From the NCBI RefSeq assembly GCF_018446385.1, contig NC_056000.1:79680688-79744687 (forward strand): a stretch of DNA of 64,000 bases. The letters run 5' to 3'. The stretch comes from Zingiber officinale (Eukaryota > Streptophyta > Magnoliopsida > Zingiberales > Zingiberaceae). A program made the translations under genes and the position numbers. A model generated the notes under the pieces. The model made no database searches. It worked only from the letters and a program-made list of their open reading frames with translations, and was not told where the DNA came from. The first letter of the stretch is position 1, and every line of letters starts with the position of its first letter. Shown here piece after piece: positions 55,165-64,000 of this stretch.

Positions 55165-56335
55165 TTTCTCGCCGGAAGCCGAGTGATCCTTCACGGAACC
55201 TGGAAATGGCAATCGATTGAGGCTGATTTCGGTGGAGATCGATGGATGTCGATGCAAGGGAAGCGGACAACCGATTCGAGAGAAGGACGCGTAAGGGTTT
55301 TCACCGGCGAGAGGCGAGCAGCGAAGACGAACCGAGAAAAGGAGAGAAGAGGGCAGATAGAAACGTCGTTCTTTTTTAATTTCCCTTTTTAACCATCACT
55401 GCGATATTTAATTGAAGTCCTGCCACTTTTTTGTCTTATATTTTCCGTCTGGAATTGTTTTACAATCAGCATCAAATTTTCTGTATTAATATGGGCAATT
55501 TATAAAAGGCAAAAGTGCATCACAGTTTTGTATTTATCAAAAGGTGAAGTTTACCAAAAATCAATTCCCAAATTACCCCTCTGGCTAACCTGGCAACCGC
55601 CTTGTTCAAACATATTTTTCCAAGCATCCAAGCCGAAATTAGAATAGAAAAATAATTTATGGTTCGGATGCACGTCTTCTCACCGTCTCTCTCCCTCCAT
55701 CCCTCTGTGTAGTGTTATAAACTCGAAAGAAAAAAGAAATATGAACCCTGCGCTTGCCATTACTGCTTGTGGTGGTTGGCGGGATTGTAATAGACCAGTT
55801 AGGTTTATGGCATAATTGCGTAAGAGTTGCTAGAGGAGACCAAGGACAAATTAAGTTAAGAAGGTCAGCCGAGAAGGACAAACTTCTTGCAAGAGGGAAA
55901 TTAGTAGAAGCACACATTTAAAGATTTAGACATGTATATATGGATTTTTTTACTGTAAATTAAGGTAATGAAGGTAAATAAAAATTACACTATTTGGTGT
56001 GAAGGGTGGCAGCAAAAAGTATTTTTATGGTTAATTTTGGTTGTGTGGGGAATAATATTCAACAACACCTGAATTATGATCTAATAGAAGACTTAATCGA
56101 TTTAAGTCATGTTAGTTTTTGACGTTGATAGTTAAGTTTGGCTAAAAATTGTTTATTTATGGTTTAGGGTTTAGTCAGTGGTGGTCCTAGTTTACAAGAA
56201 ATATCTGCTTCAAAAGGCATGATATCATACAACGTGGGCCTGATATCATAGATATCAGGCCCACCTTGGGCCTGATATCGATAACGTGTTATGTGGTTAA
56301 AACTTTGCTTTTACATCAGACTCTTCCTAGTTTGA
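55165..56335. other. importin 5' region and intergenic DNA
   Basis: The first 220 bp upstream of the importin ATG are GC-rich and probably contain its 5' untranslated region and promoter; no convincing TATA box was found. The rest is AT-rich, with a palindrome cluster at 56216-56285. The small open frame at 55657-55917 on the minus strand has no recognisable features. Confidence 0.45.
56216..56285. repeat. GATATC palindrome cluster
   Basis: The arms GGGCCTGATATC (56236-56247) and GATATCAGGCCC (56251-56262) are perfect inverted repeats separated by ATA. A third copy, GGGCCTGATATC, starts at about 56268, and TGATATCA occurs just upstream. It lies at the upstream edge of the Mutator-like remnant and could be part of its terminal region; this is not shown. 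Confidence 0.6.
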
Positions 56336-58188
56336 GCAAAATTACAATTTAACTACAGAAAAAGATTATGTAGTTGCAAATTTACTAAAATAGTTTGTAA
56401 TTTATTTATCAGAGATGATCATATAACTGACAAAATTTTATCTGAGATATGGAATACTCTTGATGCAAATTCTAGCATTGGACATGCAGATAATGTAGGA
56501 GAAGTGTCCAGAACAAATATTACATCATCTTCACAGCATAGTTGTGTGCATAACACAAATAGAAATACAAGCAGTAATTTCACATTTGATCTAAATGAAG
56601 AAGCTAATATTCAAGAAGATGAGGTTCTGAACCCGTGTGCAACACTTGTTGATTACTATGAGCCTAGTTGGAGTGAGGAGGAAGGGTATTATAACCGAAA
56701 TGGAGAGGAAATGCAATGCAATACAGATGTACAAGAATTCTTTGCTGATGATATGCAGATTGAACAATATGAAATATCTCAAGAGCAGTACAGTGACTTA
56801 GAGGATGAGTTCCCAATAGCTGATGATCCATATATTCTAAATTCTCGATTGCTCCAAAGGCCAATTGAAGAGGCAACAGATCAGCATGAATTTTTTATAG
56901 GGCAGATATTTCAGTCTCGACAAGAGTTCAAGAATGAACTTGTGAAGCATGTCATGGTTAAACATATGAGATATAACCCAGTTGACACTCAGAAAAATAA
57001 AGTAAAAGCTGTCTGCTTCAATCAACCGTGTAAGTGGAGAGTAGTTGCCAGGGGGGTGTCGAGTTCATTGTTACGAAATATATAAAGGAACACCAATGTG
57101 GCACCATTAGGGAAAGTGCTGATCATCAAGCATGCTCTTCATCCTTTGTAGCTTCTTTTGTTGAAGAGCAATTTCTTGCTAATGAACAATACAAGCCAAG
57201 TATGATTATAGAAGATATAAAAGCCAGGTTCGGAGTGACCATATCGTACAGAAAAGCTTACATAGCTCGAGAGAAAGCGATGAAGAAAGTTGTTGGAGAT
57301 TATGATCAAGCATATATAGATCTTCCACTATATCTGCGTGAGTTAAGAGTCAGGGATCCTGAAACCTATGTTGCACTACACAGGAATGGGGATAATCAGT
57401 TCCAACGCTGTTTTTGGAGTTTTGGAGCTTGTAGAAGAGTATTCAGGTCTTATCTGTGTAAATTAATTGGAATTGATGTCACACACCTAAGAGGCAAATA
57501 TCCGGGTGTGTTGTTGATGACTACATCAATAGATGCTAATGACAATGTCCTCCCAGTAGCCTTTGGAATCGCTGAAGTTGAATGTGGGTCTGCATGTGAG
57601 TGGTTTCTGGATCATACGAAGAGATTCTTTAATGTTGATCCAGAGTCAATGAGTATAGTATCAGATAGACATCGTGGCATTATAGCAGCAGTTAGGAAAG
57701 TCTACCCTACTGCCCATCATACTTTTTGTTGCCACCACATGTCTTGCAATATGGTAACAGATACTGGCAGTAGGTCAGGTTTAGGGTTGTTTTGGGTAGC
57801 TGCTCGAGCAAACACAACACTACAATATGATCTCATAATGCAGTCCATACTTGAAAAACATCCAGATGTTCATAAAGTGGCTTCAGAACATTGACCCTAA
57901 AAGATGGGCTAATGCACACTTTAGTGGCAGAAGGTACACAATGTGAGAGTTTAAATGCTTTGTTCAAGAAGACGCGTGAACTTCCGATAAACAGGTTAAT
58001 TGATAATACCAAAAGAAAGGTAACTCAATGGTTCTTTAACCGTAAGGAGGAAGCGTTGAAATGGTATGTAGCGTTGACACCTCATGCTACCAAAGAAATG
58101 CAATGAAGGAGGGAGAAAGCTAGACGATATAAAGACCACCCCTACTCTCAATCCGAAATAGAAGTAGAGACATGGGGTGCTTCATACA
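56336..58188 (+). pseudogene. Mutator-like (MULE) transposase, cut by a Copia insertion
   Basis: The frame is open from 56336 with no clear start. A MuDR-type DNA-binding region is seen (QIFQSRQEFKNELVKHVMVK, KAVCFNQPCKWRVVARG), then a frame change at a run of six G near 57050, and FIVTKYIKEHQCGTI. The MULE catalytic domain follows (IGIDVTHLRGKYPGVLLMTT, DANDNVLPVAFGIAEVE, SIVSDRHRGI, HHTFCCHHM), a DDE-type core. More breaks: a frameshift near 57880, a loss near 57935, and TGA at 58104 (CGA expected). After NRLIDNTKRKVTQWFFNRKE the coding stops at ETWGASY, where the Copia LTR begins at 58189. The SWIM finger region is not in the window. Confidence 0.85.
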
Positions 58189-60596
58189 TGTTGGTTGCTA
58201 CTCGGAAAACCTAGAGGTTCCACTGTACAAAAATTTTGTACAAAGGTCTGAACCTTTTCCTAGCTACCATGTGTTCTTTTAAATTAGATTTTGGATCGCC
58301 TGCGGAACTTAACACGTTTGATCCAAAACTTAATCTATTTGTTCTTTTAGGTTTTGACTTGGATCTCCTGCGGAACTTAACACGTTCGACCCAAGTCTCC
58401 TTAAGTTATTAATTCCATTAAATATTAATTTCCATAAAAGGTTCCCAGTACTGACGTGGCGAGGCACATGGCCTTCTTGGATATGGGAGCAACCACCACC
58501 GACTAGACAAAACCTTTAATAGAAAGCTAATATTTAATTTCCTAAAATAACTTTAGGTTAACCAAAGAGAACAATCAAATCACAAGGAAAAGAAAGAAAA
58601 TAAAAGAACACAACTTCGAAAAACATATTCGAAATACTAGAACGTAAGCCTCTTGTATTTGGTATTATTTCCATAAATAACTAGCATGATGCGGAAATAG
58701 AAATTACTAGTTATACCTTATAGAAAAAACCTCTTGATCTTCTACCGTATTCCTCTTCTAACCTCGGACGTTGTGTGGGCAACGATCTTCCAAGATGAGA
58801 AACCACCAACCACCTTCTTCTCCTCCAAGCAAGGTTCGGCCACAAAAGAAAAGCTTTACCAAGGAGAAAACCAAAATACTAACCAAGCTCCAAGAGATGC
58901 TAGCTTTCTCCTTCTTCTTCTTCTTCTCCAGTAGTATCCGCCACCACAAGAACTCCAAGGGAGAGGGAGAGGTTCGGCCACCACAAGAGGAAGAGAAGGA
59001 GATGATGGCCGCCACACCAAGGAACAAAAGAGGGAGAGGAATAATAGATGTTGTGTCTTGTGAAGGCACCTCACCCCTTCTTTTATATTCCTTGGCCTAG
59101 GTAAATTAGGAAATTTAATTACAATAAATTTTCCTTAATTTCTTGACATGATTTAATTGAGAAAATAAAATAATATTTCCCCAATTAAACAATGATGGCC
59201 GCCAAATCAATAGGAAGCAAATTGGACAAGTTTCAATCAACAATTAAAACTTTCCTTATTTATTTTCGGAAATTTTAAAAATAAAATTTCTCTTTAAAAT
59301 CTCTTCATGGTTAATAAAAGGAATATCTATAATTTTAATTTTATTAACATGTGAATAATTTTAAAGAGAAAATAAAACATCTCTCCAATCTACAAATAAG
59401 GAAAGAGATCTAATCTCTTTCTTTAATCTTTTGTAAATCTTTTACAAGAGAGATATTTTAATTTTAATTCTCTTTTAAATTAAATCTTCCACATAATAAT
59501 AAACATTAAAATTAAATTTTCTTTTTAATTAATTATGGCCGGCCCTACTAGCTTGGGTTCAAGCTAGGGCCGGCCACCTTAAACCCAAGCTTAGGCCGGC
59601 CCTAGCTTGGTTCCCAAGCTAGCTTGGCCGGCCCCCTTTAGGTGGGTATAGAAGGTGGGTATAGGTGGGTATAGTACTCTATAAATAAGAGGCTACGATA
59701 GGGACCGAGAGGAGGAATTGGTTTTGGTCTCCCGATAAAATTAAGCATCCCATGTTCGCCCCGAACACACAACTTAATTTTATCAATGATAATTCATTCC
59801 ACTAGAGAACTATCATTGAACTACCGCACCAATCCCAAATTACATTTTTGGGCTCCTTCTTATTATGAGTGTGTTAGTCTCCCTGTGTTTAAGATATCGA
59901 ATGTCCACTAATTAAGTGAGTTACTGACAACTCATTTAATTAATTTCTTAGTCCAAGAGTAGTACCACTCAACCTTATTATCATGTCGGACTATGTCCAC
60001 CTGCAGGGTTTAACATGACAATCCTTATGAGCTCCTCTTGAGGACATTATCAACCTAGTATCACTAGGACACAGTTTCCTTCTATAATCAACAACACACA
60101 CTATAAGTGATATCATTTCCCAACTTATCGGGCTTATTGATTCATCGAACTAAATCTCACCCATTGATAAATTAAAGAAATAAATATCAAATATATGTAC
60201 TTGTTATTATATTAGGATTAAGAGCACACACTTCCATAATAACTGAGGTCTTTGTTCCTTTATAAAGTCAGTATAAAAAGAACGACCTCAAATGGTCCTA
60301 CTCAATACACTCTAAGTGTACTAGTGTAATTATATAGTTAAGATAAACTAACACCTAATTACACTACGACCTTCCAATGGTTTGTTCCTTTCCATCTTAG
60401 TCGTGAGCTACTGTTTATAATTTATAAGGAACCGATAACATGATCTTCTGTGTGTGACACCACACACCATGTTATCTACAATATAAATTAATTGAGCAAC
60501 TACATTTATCATAAATGTAGATATTTGACCAATGTGATTCTTATTTCTAGATAAATATTTATACCAAAAGCTAGGCTTTTAGTATACACTCTAACA
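58189..60596 (-). repeat. 3' LTR of a minus-strand Copia element
   Basis: On the plus strand it starts TGTTGGTTGC and ends ACACTCTAACA; 2408 bp. Its reverse complement begins TGTTAGAGTGTATACTAAAA like the solo LTR at 20264, with shared landmarks throughout (the TGTACAAAA palindrome, TATAAAAGAAGG near 59080, GGCCGGCC and CTTGG/CCAAG hairpins at 59541-59622). It sits immediately after the purine tract AGTGGGAGAT (minus strand, 60606-60597), so it is the 3' LTR. It interrupts the MULE gene; the left flank is ATACA, and the matching right flank must be outside the window. Confidence 0.9.
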
Positions 60597-63500
60597 ATCT
60601 CCCACTTATACTAAAAGACTAAGTTGATATCTGCCGCCATACATCTGATTCCTAACCCTTCAACATGTCCATCAAAAGCTCTTGCCTTAAGGACCTCGGT
60701 GGAAGGATCTATAGGTCATCACCTGATGCAATCTAGGTAGCAACAACTTCTCCTCGTTTATACGATTTCTCGTATTGGGTGGTACTTGCGCTCTATTGTG
60801 TTTACTTGCCTTTATAGACTTATGGTTTCTTATAGTTTGCTACTGCACCAATATTATTACAATAAATTGTAATAATCTTTGGACAAACTAGAAATCATAT
60901 CTAAGTCTATCTTGAGGTTATTGAGTCATTCAGCTTTTATGGCTACCTCAGAGGCTTGCCATATACTAAGCTTCTATGGTGGAATCCAGAAAAACACCTA
61001 TGCTTATCACTCTTCCATAGTTATGACTTTACCTCCTAAAGTAAACACAAAACCCCGAGGTCGACTTATTATTGTCCCTATCCGATTGGAAGTCAAAATC
61101 CATGCAACCCACAAGGACTAAATTAACTGCCTTGTAAGCTAGCATATAATCTCTAGTGCCTCTAAGGTACTACAATATATGCTTTACTGCAGTCCACTGT
61201 CCTTGTCCAGGGTTACTTTGATATCTTCTAACTATGCCTTTGGCAAAATTTCTGATCTCGTGCATAGCATACATTAGGCTTTCAACAGCCGTAGCATAAA
61301 GAACTGCCTATATTTCCTTTATCTCCTTTGATGTCTACAGAGACATATCTTTAGATAAAGTTACTCCATCCTGAAAAGGTAAGAAACCTTTCTTGGAGTT
61401 TTGTATGCTTAAAACGAGCAAGGATTTTTCCGATGTATGAAGCTTGGGATAAGTAAAATATTCTTTTCTTGCGATCCCTTATTACTTTGATCTCAAGAAT
61501 ATATACATTCTCCCAAGTCCTTTATATCGAATTGTTTGGACAACCATACCCTTACTTCTGACAACATTTTGATATTATTTCCAACTACCAAAAATGTTAT
61601 CTAAGTATAGTACAAAAAATACCACCACGTTTCCATCACATCTTTTGTATACACAAGACTTATCCGGTTACTAAATCCATAGATCTGGATTACTTTGATA
61701 AACCGGATATTCCAAGACCTTGAAGCTTTGCCTCATCCATAGACCGATTGAGCTTACACACAAGATGCTCTTAGCCCTTTGCAATGAACCCTTCGTTGCT
61801 TTATATGGATGTTTTCTTCAAGACTTCCATTAAGGAATGTTGTCTTGACATCCACTTGCCAAATAGATAAAAGAATCCGGATAGACTTAAGCATGACTAC
61901 CAGTGAAAAAGTTTCCTTTTTCATCAAGCCTTGCTTTGAAAGTTACTACCTTCCTGTCTATCCCTCTTTTCCTATTATAGACCTTTTACACCCAACGGCT
62001 TTTACACCATTTGGTGATTCTACAAGCTTCCAGATTTTATTAGAATACATATATTCTAATTCTTTTATTCATTACTCTTTGCCAAGATGCTGCATCTTTA
62101 TCTTGGAGTGCTTCATCATATGACCGGAGATCAGGTTCATGTCCTCCAGGGATCGAGTCCAAAAACTCTCCCAAAACATGAACCTATTTAGGTTGCATAA
62201 CAACCCTCCCACTACAACAAGACACTTTCTGTAATTGTGTATCAATTTGTGATACGTGTTGCAGTTTTCTTGTGGTATCTCATCTTGTACAGTTGGTACT
62301 AGGTTAGACATGTCCTTTATTATTTGCTTAAGAACAAATTTACTTATGAGCACGTGGTTCATTATATAGTCTTTTTCTAAAAAATCAGTCATTGATGCTA
62401 ACAATGACCTTCTGATTTTTAAGACTATAAACCTACTTTTGTTTATCTAGGATAACTTACAAACAAGTGAACTCCTATCCAACTTATCATTGTCTCTCTT
62501 TAACATATGTGATGGATTACCCGAATCTGAATATGCTTCAAAATAGGTTTTCACCTATTCAGCAATTCTATATGAGTAGAGAGTTCTAACTTGGAAGGTA
62601 CTATGTTCACTTTCGTTATCAGAGTTTATCCTTAAAACAAATTTGGTAATTTTCTGAATAACTCATCATCTATCTAAATATTTCATAAGAGTCTTTTACC
62701 TTCTTTCTACTACACCATCCTTGTTGGGGTGTACCAGGTGCAGTTAGTTGGGGTTGAAATCCAACTACTGATAAGTGACTCCTAAAATCTCTCAAGAGGT
62801 ACTTGCCACTATGATCTTACCATAGTGACATTTACTTTAACATTTTTCCGCATCAGCCTTGTACTCTTTGAACTAATCAAAGTACTTAGTCTTGCGGTAC
62901 ATTAAGTAAATTTATTTGTATCTTGAATAGTTGTCTAAACCCTAAACCCGAAACCCTAAAATAGATGAAATATTCAATACTACCTCTTGTCTGGATAGTC
63001 ATAGGATCACATAAATCAGAATGAACCGATTTCAACATATCTTTGACTCCATACCCCTTGGACTTAAAAGCTTCTTGGTTATTTTCCTTCCAAGTAAGAC
63101 TCGCAGGTTGGAAAGATTTCCACTACTAATGAACCCAAAAGTTCATCAGCTACCAATGAATCCTACTTAAGTTAATATAACCTAGCCTTAGATGTCAAAG
63201 ATATAATTGGTTCATGAAGGTTGCTTTCTCTTAAGTTAGAAGATGTGTTATTAATTTCCATTTGTTGCATCATGGGAGTTATTGGATTATAAATTGTCAA
63301 CCAACATACCAGAATAGATAACTTGCCTATTTTTCTTGATAACAACTTTGTTATCAAAATAGACACAATATCTATTCTATAATAGTTTAGAAACTGAAAT
63401 CATGTTCTTTCTAAACTTAGTATGTAAAGACAATTCCTAATAATCCAAATTTTATTCCTATTAGAGAATAAACCTCTCCCACTGCAACAGCTGCTACTTT

Positions 63501-64000
63501 TGCAGTAGTGCCCATGTGGACGGTGTTTTTTTTTTATTTAGTTGTCGGGTTTCTTGGAACCCTGCAATGAATTGCAGACATGATCAGTGGCTCCCATATC
63601 TACACACCAGGTACCGGTAGATAACTCCACTAAACATGTATCAACTAATGAATAAAATACACCTATATTGTTCTTAGTTCTAAGAGGACAGTCTACCTTA
63701 ATGTCCAAATTCTATTTCCAATCAATTATAATTGGGACCACTATGTCTATCCTAAAGTATATCAGCTAGGGATTGACCATCATCCTAAGAATCACAAAAA
63801 TATTTGGTTAAGACCAACTCCTTAAAAATCCCCATGAATTTTGTATGCCACGTTAGTGTGGACGTATACAAATTCGAAGAGGAAATTTTATCATTTAATT
63901 TTATTATCACGTCAACCTTACTTTATGACGAATAAAATTAATAGTTGGTCTATCTTTAATCAAATATTTGGTCAAGACTCTAAATTTAAAATAATATTGA
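60597..64000 (-). pseudogene. Copia internal region, heavily decayed pol
   Basis: Minus-strand coding is recognisable only in pieces. RNase H appears at about 61120-60920 (DFQSDRDNNKSTSGFCVYF, then a stop-ridden MEAEY-like part). RT-like pieces lie at about 61400-61900. The block 62404-62072 matches the stretch before RT in Copia pol (SFWTRSLEDMNLISGH). Farther right, minus-strand short frames and AT-rich sequence continue to the window edge, including what should be integrase and gag. Stops and frameshifts are frequent, so this copy is inactive. The 5' LTR must lie beyond 64000. Order and purine tract fit the LTR at 58189-60596. Confidence 0.75.

Noticed and set aside
55657..55917. Minus-strand 86-codon frame upstream of the importin gene
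   Set aside because: Low-complexity composition and no motif; probably chance.

Overview
This is nuclear DNA from a flowering plant. Three ordinary plant genes with plant-type introns sit in a dense, nested bed of plant transposable elements: Ty1/Copia and Ty3/Gypsy LTR retrotransposons, CACTA, hAT, Mutator-like and tRNA-derived SINEs. Two of the genes have very GC-rich first exons, which is typical of monocots. The LTR families also look monocot-like, possibly Zingiberales, but that is an inference with low confidence.

Layout. (1) 1-5439: right part of a decayed Copia element (gag, integrase, RT, RNase H, then a complete 3' LTR at 3604-5439). It is inserted into the LTR of another retrotransposon, whose remnant is 5440-6322. 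(2) 6323-24963: a minus-strand CACTA transposon with a tnp2-type transposase. It is split by a 14.7-kb Gypsy chromovirus (8499-23221, target duplication CGAAT). That Gypsy is a collapsed tandem dimer. Its internal region carries a fragment of a Copia LTR, and its right LTR carries a complete solo Copia LTR (20264-22682, target duplication GAGAG). (3) 24964-33464: a gene island with a clade-B PP2C phosphatase (AP2C-like, 26818-28445, +) and a mitochondrial succinate/fumarate carrier (SFC1-like, 30193-32427, +). A foldback repeat lies between them and a SINE with its target duplication follows. (4) 33465-37344: a complete but dead hAT element with an 8-bp target duplication. (5) 38460-55164: a 23-exon minus-strand importin-11/KA120 gene with SINEs in its introns. 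(6) 56336-64000: a Mutator-like transposase pseudogene cut at 58188 by a minus-strand Copia element of the same family as the solo LTR.

The three cellular genes do not form a pathway. One is a protein phosphatase likely acting on MAP kinases, one a mitochondrial dicarboxylate exchanger, and one a nuclear import receptor. I could join all their exons with phases that match; the deduced proteins are about 392, 321 and 1016 residues.

The most unusual signal is structural. At least four unrelated elements here carry rows of short inverted repeats whose arms differ between neighbouring units yet stay complementary. The clearest case is three 41-bp units at 5440-5562 with a constant core and covarying stems. 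Others are the hairpin train at 4597-4734, the CTTGG/CCAAG hairpins in the second Copia LTR family, and the CACTA subterminal hairpins at 24515-24934. This looks like maintained secondary structure in RNA or DNA, or a recurring copying mechanism, and is the best candidate here for something undescribed.
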